A stretch of 64,000 nucleotides of DNA from Pelobates cultripes (lineage: Eukaryota > Chordata > Amphibia > Anura > Pelobatidae), in contig OW240912.1 of NCBI GenBank assembly GCA_933207985.1, positions 254,218,946-254,282,945 of the forward strand. Direction: 5' to 3'. A program made the translations under genes and the position numbers. A model generated the notes under the pieces. That model worked only from the letters and a program-made list of their open reading frames with translations, did not search any database and was not told the DNA's origin. Positions 47,001-58,439 of the stretch are shown piece after piece. Each line of letters starts with the position of its first letter. Within the stretch, counting starts at the first letter, position 1.

Positions 47001-48240
47001 GCTTGGACTTTGAACTCTAAGCCAGTAGAGCTCTTACATTCAGTTCCACAGGGGAATTTGGGGCAACACCCCACCGGTTTTTATGCTGGGGGGAAAAATG
47101 TTTGCAGTAGTTTAGAAACACTAAGATTCTTTTTCTGGAGGGGAGGGGGTAAGCCAAAAGTTATTGGAGAAAATTAGTGTCTCTTTTACTCTGTAATAGG
47201 TTTCAGTTCTGCAGGAACTTCCTCATTGGTAGATGTTTGGAGAAGCTTACATGAGAGCATCATGGCATGTAAAAAAATGGGTGTATTTTGAAATCTGCCC
47301 TGTTTCAGCAGATTTTGCACATGCCTAATGTCCTTTAAGAAGGAATTTCCATTGAGTTGCCATTTTGGCAGCAGAGTCAGCTGCCGATGAGTGAAAGCAT
47401 GCTCTATTCAGGGGCCATTATTGGCTGATCATGGTGGGGTTACAGTGCCCACAGGAGAGAGAAGCAATAAGCCATCTTGGAAGCAACAGCTCCCGACCCT
47501 TGTCAAATGTAAGTGTATAATAATATATTTTCTCTCCCACAATCGCCCTAATGATACCCTGAGAGCTGGTTAAGCAAATTTAGGAATTATGGAATTTACT
47601 TAAATATATCATTAATATATATAAAGCCAGAAAAACCCAGGGGTGTCAAGGGGATTGGGAGATTTCTGACACAGAGCACTGTTCTTCCTGTCACTAATAA
47701 TTTTAATAACTTCAACAGCACATTCCCAATATCTTCTTTAAGTGTTTAGTCACTCTACATTGAGACCTGAGACACCCATGCTGTGGCTAGTTGAAATGTT
47801 GTCAGAGCTTTAAATTGTAGGACTGGAGCAGTGACTCTGAGAACTGATCTGATTCTGATTCCAATCTGTTCTAATCTGTAATGCTTGATAATTCTGTTAA
47901 CCATGTCAGCTACTACTTGACGCCATATTACCACTGCAGATTGATTATATTGCCAGCCACAAAGGTAATAAGGAGTATATCAGTATCCTGCTGCTTTGAC
48001 CCTGTGTACACTGTGTAAAGAGACCTAATAGTGAGTCAGGAGTAGCTGGCATGTTTTGAGTCTAGCAGTATCTTGATGCTTTAACCATGTGCAGCACTGT
48101 GTGCTGATAGCTAATGGAGTAGCTGACATGTTTCATAACAGCAGCAATATTTAAACCAAACATATAATATTCATGGCAGGAACACTACTGAAGATGAGAT
48201 AAAGTAAGAAAGAGTAGATGGAATATCTCTGTATTGCAGC
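44078..48240 (+). other. Intron 62 sequence, mostly unique
   Basis: AT-rich, with an imperfect two-unit tandem repeat at 47981-48136. No transposon ends, exon-63-like sequence or RNA gene seen. Confidence 0.4.
47981..48136. repeat. Imperfect two-unit tandem repeat (about 80 bp)
   Basis: Unit 1 runs CAGTATCCTGCTGCTTTGAC to GGAGTAGCTGGCATGTTTTG. Unit 2 runs CAGTATCTTGATGCTTTAAC to GGAGTAGCTGACATGTTTC. The order is the same, with scattered changes. Confidence 0.7.
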
Positions 48241-48369
48241 TCTGTGTATGTATCTATGTACTATGTAGGGAGGAGTGAAAATCTAGGGGAGGAGTCTGCT
48301 CTCCCCGACCTCCCTCCCTACCCCCCACCCCCCCCCCAAACCATCTTAAAACTTTACCAGCCGCCACTG
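48240..48369. mobile_element. hAT right-end remnant
   Basis: Inverted, it begins CAGTGGCGGCTGGTAAAGTT, the typical CAGTGGCGG end of vertebrate hAT elements. The C-rich stretch before it (48300-48340) belongs to it. No left end was found, so it is truncated. Confidence 0.55.
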
Positions 48370-49156
48370 TTTTTATTAGAAAAGCACAAAACATCGCTTT
48401 CCATGCTGCAAATGCAGTAGTGTAACAGGAACTAAAGCAAGTATCAAAAGAACATTCAGGCCAGCGGTTTACACAGTGAAGTTCTGTCACTTCAATTTGG
48501 AGTTGTCAGCTTAATTGCAGCTCAATGCACCAGAGGTAAACATGCATTTATTGGGATGGATTTGCCCACAGAGGAAGAAAAATATTGATGTATTATTCAG
48601 CATTTCTACAGACGTGTTTTTTTTGTTTAGAGCAAGTGCTTTGACTTTAAAGGGTACACAGTAAGAGAACCAGAGGGGAGCCTTCAGATCATACATTATA
48701 ACTTACATTAGGAAATAAAGTGGTCCTGGCACATTTTCTATATACACATTGGGGAAAAAAGAGTTGTAGCTCTAGGCAGGTCATTGACAATTACATTAAG
48801 CCTTGTGGTGATGTACTGCAATAGCTCAACATTGATTTTTTTTTTTTCAGGGGAATGGGTGGTGTAGTGGACAACACACATTTCACTTTACAGCAAATGG
48901 AAATAGAAACCAGAAACAACAGATACATGAAAGGGGTAAAATAAACTAAATAAAACTAGGTATTTCTTTACATGTCCATTAAAAACAGATTTTTTTCTGT
49001 CATTTACATAATTAGTCGCCAGCACCAGATGATATGACCATTTCAGAGGTAGCCATTTTGGAAAGCACAGACGATTTATCTCATCTTCTTACCTCTTTCT
49101 TCATACTCCTTTCTATATTGCCCATTGTATACTCAAGCTGCTCAACCCACAGACAC
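48370..49156 (+). other. Intron 62 sequence, nothing recognised
   Basis: Unique AT-rich sequence with a T11 run near 48840. Confidence 0.35.
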
Positions 49157-49160
49157 TTCA

Positions 49161-50245
49161 AAGGAACACTATAGGGTCAGGAACACAAACATGTATTCCT
49201 GGCCCTATAGTGTTAACACCACCATTTAGGTGGCCTGGCTCCCTCAGCCCTCTTAAAAGGAATTAAACTCACCTTATTTCCAAGGCTGCGTGCGTCCACC
49301 AGTGCTGGCCCCGCCCTCGATCTGCCTCCTTGATGACATCATCAGAATAGCCGATGTTTAACCAATCCAATGCTTTCCTCACAGGGAAAGCATTGGATTA
49401 GCTAACATTGGCAAATAGGTGGGATGGGGGCAAGGCAAAACGCTGTTTTGGCCAATCAGAACTTATTTATAGAGATGCATTGAATCAATGCATCTCTATG
49501 AGGAAAATTCAGCGCCCCCATGCCGAGCGTGGAGACGCTGAACAGCAGTGCTGCCTACTGTGCAGCACTGCCCCAGGAAGCATCTCCAGTGGCCATCTGA
49601 GAAGTGGCCACTTGGAGGTGTCCCTAGGGGCAATGTAAACATTACCTTTTCTCTGGAAAGGCAGTGTTTGCATGAAAATGCTTAAAGGACCACTATAGTG
49701 CCAGGAAAACATACTCGTTTTCCTGGCACTATAGTGCCCTGAGGGTGCCCCCACCCTCAGGGTCCCCCTCCCGCCCAGCTCTGGAAAGGGGAAAGGGGTT
49801 AAAACTTACCTTTTTCCAGCGCTGGGCGGAGAGTCTCCTCCGATCCTCCTCTTCTCCTCCCCGTCGGCTGAATGCACACGCGCGGCAAGAGCTGCACGCG
49901 CATTCAGCCGGTCACATAGGAAAGCATTCATAATGCTTTCCTATGGACGCTGGCGTGCTCTCACTGTGAAAATCACAGTGAGAAGCACGCAAGCGCCTCT
50001 AGCGGCTGTCAATGAGACAGCCGCTAGAGGAAATAGGGGAAGGCTTAACCCATTCATAAACATAGCATTCTCTGAAACTGCTATGTTTATGAAAAAATGG
50101 GTTAACCCTAGCTGGACCTGGCACCCAGACCACTTCATTAAGCTGAAGTGGTCTGGGTGCCTAGAGTGGTCCTTTAAAGGCAATGATTATACTCATCAGA
50201 ACAACTACATTAAGCTATAGTTGTTCTGGTGACTATAGTGTCCCT
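49161..50245. mobile_element. TTAA-flanked MITE, family B, split by a family A MITE
   Basis: The left end AAGGAACACTATAGGGTCAG (after TTCA, a mutated TTAA) pairs with the right end GACTATAGTGTCCCT before TTAA at 50246-50249. The start folds back: GGGTCAGGAACACAAACATG against CATGTATTCCTGGCCC. Without the 49686-50173 insertion the element is about 590 bp, close to the 530-bp relative at 61521-62050. Non-coding. Confidence 0.8.
49686..50173. mobile_element. TTAA-flanked MITE, family A, nested in family B
   Basis: Flanked by TTAA at 49682-49685 and 50174-50177. The ends are AGGACCACTATAGTGCCAGG and GGTGCCTAGAGTGGTCCT. It is almost the same as 54963-55428 except for 24 extra bases (the ACATAGCATTCTCTG hairpin area), so both copies moved recently. 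Confidence 0.88.
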
Positions 50246-50283
50246 TTAATAATTGATAAATTAAATAAAACTTAAGAAAATTC

Positions 50284-50433
50284 CAGCCACGCAAACTTTA
50301 GTGAAAAGACAGGCTTTAATGGAATTCAAAAGCATGTGACAATGTTTCGGTCACATGATGTGACCTTTGTCAAGTCATGAAAGGTGTCACATTGTGTGAT
50401 CAAAGCCTGCCTTCTCACTAAAACTTGTGTGCC
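50284..50433. mobile_element. Small Penelope-like inverted repeat
   Basis: TTTAGTGAAAAGACAGGCTT near 50297 mirrors AAGCCTGCCTTCTCACTAAA near 50403. Between them is ACAATGTTTCGGTCACATGA and the reverse-type block ACCTTTGTCAAG, the same GTTTCGGTC...GACCTTTGTCAAG layout as in 12632-12909. The target duplication is not clear. Confidence 0.5.
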
Positions 50434-50540
50434 TAGACTTTCATAACTTATTACTAAGATTGCTGTGGGGATTTTGGACAACCCCTTCAGTCTGGAGCAC
50501 TCTTCCTTAACATGAAGGTTCTGGTTAAGTCCCTATAAAA

Positions 50541-51959
50541 AGCGGCACTGTCATGGCCGAATCCCGTTTTTTTTTTTTACCCCCCCTCCCGCCTCCACTA
50601 TCTCTAATAGACCCCCTAGTCACTCCCAAATGCCCCTAAGCCCCCCATATTACCTATTTTTTTAATCTTTATTTTCTGCCCTGATCTATATTCAGGGCGC
50701 CGCCATCTTTGTGTGGGTAAATGAAGTCCCTGTGGGATACGTCATCTGCCCACACTAGATAGCACTGAGATTCCCGGCATGCGTACGGGAATTTCATCTA
50801 GTTATTCATTCATCAGAAAGATGAATGAATGAATAGAAATGTCAGGCGAACAAACAAACACTGAATATCAGTGTTCGTTTGTTCGTTCGGTTTATTACAA
50901 GGAGGGAGCTACCGGCACGCAGCTCCCTCCTTGTAATATGTAAAAATAGAAGCATCAGGGAGCAGTGCTCCCTGCCACTTCATAAGCCCCCCAGGTCCCA
51001 CCCTCAAATGGTATGTTTAATTTTTGTTTACAGGTTAGTTATTTTATTCCCCCCTCACTATTTTTAAGGTGAGGGGGGTAGGTAGGGGATAGTTTTTTTT
51101 TGGTGGGGGGGTGACTAGGGGCTTGGGACCCCTAGTCACCTTGATTGGGGGGGGTGAATTTTTATTTAGGGCCCCCACCCGCCACTCAGGGGTCCCCCAT
51201 TGTGATTTATGGCCCTAACCCACCGCGCAGGGGTGGGGGCCGGGGGAGGGGAGGACAATAGGTCCCCCCCTAATTGTTATTTAGGGGGGTGAGGAGGGGG
51301 GGCAGTTAGTAGGTTTCGGGTTTTTTTTAACAGTGAGCAGCCACAGGCTGCTCACTGTTTAATAGACATACCCCTACTCGCGGTATGGCAAATAGGGTCT
51401 GAATTTACTAATACTAAGTAATCTTTACTTAGTATTAGTAAAGTTGGCTGAAAGACCAATTTAGGTCTTTCAGCCTTTTAGTAGATAACTCCCTAATACC
51501 GTGGGAATTAGGGAGTTATCTACTAAGTGGCTGCAAGATGCAGCCACAGCACGAATAGGATCGGAGTTTCATTCATTCGAATGAAATTGCGATCCGAACA
51601 AAGTCCCAAATTGCATCCTAACACGAATGGAGAAACTGTTTTCTAGGATGCAATTCGGCAGTTTTGCCGGCGTTCTGTCTAAGTGACAGGATGTTCGGCA
51701 ATACTGACAGGAAGCATCGTGGGAACAGGGAGGAATTATGGGAAAATTGCTCTGACCAGCGGAAATTAAGCACACTTTGCTCCTCTGCTGGTCAAAGCTG
51801 GTCAAGCGGAGGAAACCTCCATAAAGCAAAGAGTCCCTACTTTGTCTTATGATTTTAAAGAAAACTAAAGAAGACAGGAAGAAAAGAAGAACAGATCATG
51901 AGAGAGGAGGAGAAGAGGAAGAGATTGAGGAAAGGTAAATTTGGCATGACAGTGCCGCT
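50541..51959. mobile_element. 1.4-kb TTAA-type element made of serial hairpins
   Basis: The left end AGCGGCACTGTCATGGCCGA pairs with the right end, inverted, AGCGGCACTGTCATGCCAAA. The right flank is TTAA (51960-51963); the left flank AAAA looks mutated. The inside has no frame for a transposase. It is a series of hairpins: 50847-50885, 50894-50937 (17-bp stem), 51110-51140 (12 bp), 51329-51359 (14 bp), 51404-51442 (15 bp), 51446-51475 (12 bp) and 51479-51525 (19 bp). They are separated by C- and G-rich tracts. No family name is offered. Confidence 0.72.
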
Positions 51960-51963
51960 TTAA

Positions 51964-52442
51964 TACATGTTATTTGACAAATTTAATGACAGTCATGCTG
52001 ATGTTATGCAAATAGTGCTGACTTTAACAGCACCTTCTATTGACACTAGATTAATGTTTTATAAATTACGGCCCAGTATGTAGCATAGAGGTAACAAAGA
52101 TAGGGGAAGAAGGGACTGTTGCACTAATATCATATGAATTTGACGCCTCCACATTACGGTATTAAGACACACAAAAAAGAGACACTCCAGGTAAAGTTCA
52201 ATAATGCATCTCATAAGACACTATGTAAACAAATAAAATCCTATTTTTTGCATGATGTTAGAAGTATGATTTTTGCAAAGGATCCAAAACACAATTATAT
52301 ATTAGTTTTATATCTTTGTTTCCTTCATCCAAGGGAATGTGGCAAGTATCTGAAGGAAGAAAAACACAGGTGAAACAATAAGATCACCATTGGCTGAGAA
52401 CGCTCAGCTACTTCGTGGTCTTTACAGTTATTATTACTAAGC
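51964..52442 (+). other. Intron 62 sequence, nothing recognised
   Basis: AT-rich, no boundary or frame of note. Confidence 0.35.
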
Positions 52443-52610
52443 TTATATTATTATTATTATTATTATATTATTATTTGTATAGCGCCATCAGATTCCATAG
52501 CGCTGTACAATGGGTGGACTAACAGACATGAAATTGTAACCAGACAACTGGATGTACAGGAACAGAGGGGTGGAGGGCCCTGCTCCATGAGTTTACATTC
52601 TATAAAGCAG
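52443..52610 (-). mobile_element. L2-type LINE 3' tail (antisense)
   Basis: The - strand reads AGAATGTAAACTCATGGAGC, AGGGCCCTCCACCCC, CAGCGCTATGGAATCTGATG and GCGCTATACAAATAATAA, then a (TAA)n tail at 52443-52475. The block order is the same as at 7833-8034, with clearer sequence. Confidence 0.8.
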
Positions 52611-53629
52611 AGTATTTGCCCCAATCATAAGAATTTTTTCAAACAAATTTTTGACTGTTTTTTCTGTAGTTTTATTTCCACAGAGAATTATGATATAAAG
52701 TCTGCTTCAGCATAAATAAAGTACAGATAAGAAAATAAGGATCAAAAAATCGAGAACTCAGGAACCGTATGCAAATAATTCTTCTCATGTTTGGTTTCGT
52801 GTTGAATACAATTTATCATAGTAGACATGAAAGACTTATAAGCCTAATATTGATGCAACACAGGAATTAGATTTAAATAGCAATGTGTAGATTTTCTATT
52901 AATAACTTGGATTTCTACCCTATTAATTTAGTACCCTCTTTGAGTAAGCAAAATAATGTGTTATTCATACTGAACGCAGTAGGAATGATGCTAAAAAAGC
53001 ATTATTGATTTTTTGGGTGAACTGATCCTTTTCATCTACGGAGGCTTTTCTCATTAAGAAATAGAAGTCCTAGGGAGATTAAGAAAGGCATTAACTTTGG
53101 CATGTTACTGAGATAAAAAGCATGCTTAATGTGCAAGTCCTATAAAGGGACTAGAAATTACTTATGTGTACTTTGTCATAAGAAAGCTATGACTAAACCT
53201 ACTGCTTACAACATGGAAAGCAAGGTCTCTCAAATCGATGTTAAGTATTAAAAGAGGCAAATTATCTTGTGTTTCCAACCAGGTGATGTGACGTCAATTC
53301 TGAAATTTGTGTCGCCACCGTCTTCAGGCTTATAGGCAATAAAATGGAATGAATAAAAAAAGGATAGCAAAAAGAAAAGAAAAAAAATACATCCTTTTCA
53401 CGATAAATGATATCATATAAAAAATATATATCAATATGTAAAAAATATAATAATAATAATAATATACAAAAATATTTTTCAAACTATTTAAATTATTTCA
53501 AAATGCAAAAAATATTAAATCAATTGAAAATCTTGTCTAAAAATATTTAATCAGGACCATAAATTCTCAAATAAGATTGTGTGCAGAAATCTTCAGTCCA
53601 CATTAAGATTATATCTGCTTATTATATTT
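52611..53629 (+). other. Intron 62 sequence, nothing recognised
   Basis: Very AT-rich, especially 53390-53560 (A/T runs and ATAATAATA). No repeat ends recognised. Confidence 0.4.
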
Positions 53630-54084
53630 AAAAATCAGCTTTTTTTTTTTTTAATTTGACAATTTTTATTGTTTTGTCATTTAGCAGGAACTTGGGGGTA
53701 CAGAAAAAAAGAAATAGGGGGGAGGAAGTTGCAAGTAGGTTACAAGTTGTTCAGAATCGCTTCTGTTGATCACATTTCAGTACATTTCATACATGTTTGT
53801 TTTTCAGTTTATTACATTTTTGGTAATTTCACAGTTTATTGCTGTATGAGATAGAGTGGAAGCTCATATGTCTTACATTGCTGTAGTCAATAACACATAT
53901 CCTATTGCCTTAGGGTGGTATGGTATGGTTAAGATGTGCTATAAGGCATCACAAGCGCTATGGTGGGTTTCATCTCCTACTTCTTTGAGTGTTTAGTATT
54001 GGTTTACCTACGGTTTCTAGCTTGACTTTCCCGTGCTCTATTGTGTCTTATTTGGGAGCTGGGTCTCTTTATGGGCTTGGGGTT

Positions 54085-54956
54085 TTGGTCGTGGGGTTGC
54101 CTTTATGACAGGCAGTTCCCTGGTGTTTCTCTTTTGTACTTTTCCCATTTATCACAGGCTATTTCCCAATATTGTCTGTATTTTTATGGGTCTTTTTGGG
54201 GGTATGTTTTGTCGCCTCATTGTGGTTTCAAAATGGCTGGATTGGCTTTTGTGTTGTATACACATTGAGATAGAGGGTATTGTTTGTGAGAGCCAATTTC
54301 GTGCTAATGCGCCTAAGGCTACTATATTAATATGGAACATAAGATATCTGTCTGGTTTGGGTATCGACCCTGGGATATCGAAGAGTACATAATGTTCCAG
54401 TCTGTGGGGTAGAGCGTTCCCTGTGCTGTCCTTGATGAGTTTGGCTATGTCTTTCCAGTACTGTTCTAGAAGTGGACATGTCCACCATATGTGTGCCATT
54501 GTCCCTATACTTGTTTTGCATCTCCAGCAGTGTGTTGAGATAGCTTATAATTGTGTAGCCTCACTGGTGTTAGGTACCATCTGTATAGGAGTTTTTGGGC
54601 GAGCTGTATATGTTTTGAACAAAGGGAAAAGGTTTTGAGGGTTAAAATCATGCGTTCCCATTCTGGTTCAGTGAATGTCTTATGGGTCTCTTTTTCCCAT
54701 GCTGTGAGAAAAATGTGTTCTTTCAGTGCATGTTTCGTGGGTAGTGCTGCGTAAATAGAGGATATGGTTTTCAGGGGTGGCTTGGTTCCCATGTACATTT
54801 TCTTGAATTCTGTCATCTGTTGTTCCTTGGTATTGATTGCTTTCTCCTGATTCTGTTTGTGTAGGCATGAGGCTAGTTGGCGAAATGAGTAGTGAGCTAT
54901 AGTTGGTAATTTGTGAGAGTCTCTTAATGTGGTGAATGTCGTTAAACTCGTATTGG
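54085..54956 (-). pseudogene. LINE ORF2 C-terminal part
   Basis: Continues ORF2 beyond the MITE. The frame from 54956 contains EKETHKTFTEPEWERM and LAQKLLYRWYLTPVRLHNY. After a frameshift near 54535 the next frame reads CWRCKTSIGTMAHIWWTCP, the Cys-rich C-terminal motif of L1/Tx1 ORF2 proteins (CWRC, then HIWW). A second frameshift near 54155 is followed by WEIACDKWEKYKRETPG before the stop. The order of blocks is right for the family; only the frames are broken. Confidence 0.82.
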
Positions 54957-54962
54957 TTAAAG

Positions 54963-55428
54963 GACCACTATAGTGCCAGGAAAACATACTCTTTTACCTG
55001 GCACTATAGTGCCCTGAGGGTGCCCCCACCCTCAGGGTCCCCCTCCCGCCCGGCTCTGGAAGGGGGAAAGGGGTAAAAACGTACCTTTTTCCAGTGCTGG
55101 GCGGGGAGCTCTCCTCCTCCGATCCTCCTCTTCTCCTCCCCGTCGGCTGAATGCTCCCGGGCGGCAAGAGCTGCGCACGCATTCAGCCGGTCACATAGGA
55201 AAGCATTCATAATGCTTTCCTATGGACGCTGGCGTGTTCTCACTGTGAAAATCACAGTGAGAAGCACGCAAGCGCCTCTAGCGGCTGTCAATGAGACAGC
55301 CGCTAGAGGGAATGGGGGAAGGCTTAACCCATTCATAAACATTATGAAAAAATGGGTTAACCCTAGCTAGACCTGGCACCCAGACCACTTCATTAAGCTG
55401 AAGTGGTCTGGGTGCCTAGAGTGGTCCT
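54963..55428. mobile_element. TTAA-flanked MITE, family A, inside LINE ORF2
   Basis: Flanked by TTAA at 54959-54962 and 55429-55432, with AGGACCACTATAGTGCCAGG and GGTGCCTAGAGTGGTCCT ends. It splits ORF2, so it inserted after the LINE. Compared with 49686-50173 it lacks 24 bases but is otherwise nearly the same. Confidence 0.9.
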
Positions 55429-55432
55429 TTAA

Positions 55433-57864
55433 CATCTGATGCAGGAAGTATATGCTGTGTCTTTCCCATATTCTGTAGTTAAAATCTGGAATGTTATGCG
55501 GTAATGATTTAAGTGGCATGGCTTTAGAGATTAGTGAGCTATTTGTTAGGGTGTTCCGGTTTATGTCCCAGATTTTTAGGGACAGTTTAGTAGTTGGGAG
55601 GCAGTCCAGTATTTGCGGTCTTTTGTGTGTTGGGATCCACACTAGGTTGTCAGTGCTAGTATTATCAGCCCATTCTGCCTCTAGGTGTTTCCATTGTGGT
55701 TCTTGTGTTCCTGGTCTCGCCTGAATGATACTGCTTAGTATTGTAGGTTTGGCATATTCATGCCCCCTTCTCTAATTGGCTTTTGCATGACCTTTAGTGT
55801 TATATGGACCCTTTTGTCGCTCCATACGAATCTGGTTACCCAGCGCTGGATTGTGGTAAAATAAGTAGGGGGTATTTGGATCATTAAAGATCTGAATAGA
55901 TATAGTAATTTAGGGAGGATTATCATTTTGACTGCCGCTATGCGGCCAGAGCAGGATATGAAGGATGTTTTCCAATCTTGTAACTGTTTTTTTATTTCTA
56001 TACTTAATTTGCCATAATTAGCATTAAATAATGCAGTGTGTAATTTTGTGAAGCGTATGCCTAAGAATGTGATGTGATCGTTTCTCCAGTCGTATGTGTA
56101 TGTGTTTTGCAGTCTGTGGGTTACGTCTGGGGGAAGTCCCTTACTTAGGGCTTGCGTCTTGGATATGTTCAGTTTGTAGTAGGACATTTTACTATAGTTT
56201 TCTAGTATGGAGTGGAAGTGTGGTAGGGAGGTGTCTGGGTTTTGGATCGTCAGTAGTATGTCGTCTGCGAATAGTGTGAGTTTATGTTCTTTGCTTTGTG
56301 TTTTGACACCCGTAATTAATGGTTGCTGTCTAATGAGGGCCGTAAGGGGTTCTAGAGCTAATACATATAAAAGGGGTGAGAGGGGACATCCCTGTCTGGT
56401 TCCGTTCGTGATTTTGAACGGGTCCGAAAAGAATGCGGCATTGGTTATTCTGTTTAGCCGATCAAAGGCTTTTTCAGCATCTAATGACAAGAATAAGCAT
56501 CCCACTTTTTGTTTTTGTAGGCTGTATATGAGATCTAAAATTTTCCTAGTGCCGTCCGTGCCTTGTCTTCCTTTTACAAAGCTGACTTGGTCTTCATGCA
56601 CTAGTTTGGGGAGTATTGTGGCCAATCTGTTGGAGTAAATTTTTGCTAATAATTTTACATCAGTATTAAGAAGTGAAATTGGGCGTAGATTTTGTCCTTT
56701 ATCTGGTAGTTTCCCCAGTTTGGGCAGTGTGGCCATATGAACTGCAAGCATCTCCTGTGGCATTGTTCCTGTGCGGATTATGTGCTGTATGTGTGGAATG
56801 AGTGTAGGTGCGAAAGTCTTATAATAGCAGTTCATTAGACCATCCGGTCCTGGGGATTTCCCTGTGGGCAGTCGGGAGATAGCTACTTTTAATTCTTCCG
56901 TCATGATTTGTTCAGACAGTGTGTCTTTCTGTTCATTTGTTAGGGTCGGTAGTGGTATCTGCTGCAGATACCCCTCAATTTCTGATGTGGTGGGTTGGTG
57001 TAGAGTTTTGTCTTCTCTTAGGTTATATAGGGCACTGTAAAAGGTCACTAGTTCCTTATTCATATCTTGTGGGTTACAAAGTTTATGATTATCTTTGGAG
57101 AGGATATATGGGATTTTAGCATTAGATTGTTTTTTGCGTAGCATGTTGGCCAATAGTTTGCTAGCCTTATTCCCTTGCGCGTAATGGGTCATCTTAAATT
57201 TTTGTAAGGTGTATGCTGTCTTTTGGAATTGTTGTTAATTGATTTTGGAGGTTATGGTTTGAATTTTCATCAGGAGGTCATGTTGTTTTGTTTGGTAGTA
57301 GGTTTTAGTGGTATCTCTTAGCTCCATGAGCAGTTTCATAAGTGCTGCTCGCTTTTGCTTATTGAGATATGATGCTCTGCGGATCAGCAGTCCCCGCATG
57401 ACCGGTTTGTGTGCTTGCCACAAGGTCGGGGCTGTGATTTGGGGAGTATTGTTGGTAGTGAAGTAATGTTTGAGTTCCTGGTCTAATGAGGAGGTGAATT
57501 CCTGGTCATAGAGAAGTGAGTTGTTCAGCCTCCATGAACCTCTGCCCTTATAGGAGAAAGCGTCAGTGAGTATCAGTGTCACTGGAGCATGGTCAGACCA
57601 TGTTATATCACCATGTGTGCATTGGTGCGTTTGTGGTAGCCCTGTGCTTGTTGTGAAAAAGTAGTCTATCCTGGAATGGGTTTTGTGCACATGGGAGTAC
57701 CTTGGCTCCTTCATTGTTTGATCCAGTTTAGGGACCCCGAGGTGCACGCCGGGGTAGTTTCCCCTGTTTGGTATTTGCATAAAGTGCCTTAGGCAGTGGT
57801 GGTGCTTCCTACTGTGGTTCAGGGAATTGGTGATGGAACTGAAGTATGAGTGGGTGATAAGCAT
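55433..57864 (-). pseudogene. LINE ORF2: partial endonuclease and reverse transcriptase
   Basis: One frame runs from 57864 to 55735 (710 codons) with a single in-frame TAA at about 57234. The first 210 codons hold only the endonuclease C-terminus (HKTHSRIDYFF, then WSDHAPVTLIL); the N-terminal catalytic part is missing. The second part is the RT: PTGKSPGPDGL, NLRPISLLNTDVKLL, LDAEKAFDRL (first catalytic Asp), NGTRQGCPLSPLLY and LTLFADDIL (FADD box). Between DRL and the NGTRQG block about 45 residues expected of the family are absent without loss of frame. After GGMNMPNLQY the protein continues in another frame (55642-55433, LPHNIPDFNYRIW) up to the MITE. Confidence 0.9.
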
Positions 57865-58439
57865 AACTTATATATCTGTACTTCATCATGAAACCTTTAT
57901 TAACATCAACATCAGTGTATTATGAATAGTTTCGGGCCCCCTGCTTAACATGTGCTATCTTGCCATAGCTGCACTTAACCTGTGGGGGCATCGTCATTGT
58001 TGTGTGCCTGGAGATGTCAGTGTTATTTGAGTTACATCCTTTTTTTCTTTTTTTTTTTCTTTTTTTTACTGTCATGTTGGTCGTCACGACCTTTCAACCT
58101 AGTAGTGCTAATGGGTCAATTTATCCTTTTGTTTGTTGATTTTTGTGCCAGTGTCTAAATAATTTTCCCGCCTGGGCATGTTAGGGTTGGCTGCTTGGTG
58201 ATAACCCTCATCTTCTGGATGTTGATTATCGTAATTATTTCCCCAGATAAGAGGGGAGTGTGTCTATGCTAGTTGGGGTGTAAGCCTCGGCGTTCCGGGG
58301 TTTTGGTGTACATTGGCGTTCTATAGTTGTTATTTGTTAAACATTTTAAGGATTGTTTGGTAGATTATATAAAACCATATTAACTAAACAATTATGAACA
58401 TAAAAGACATAGATATTTTGCTTTTTAAATACATTACCA

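Noticed and set aside
54041..54392. Possible membrane protein frame
   Set aside because: Antisense of the LINE ORF2 C-terminus (HIWW motif on the other strand).
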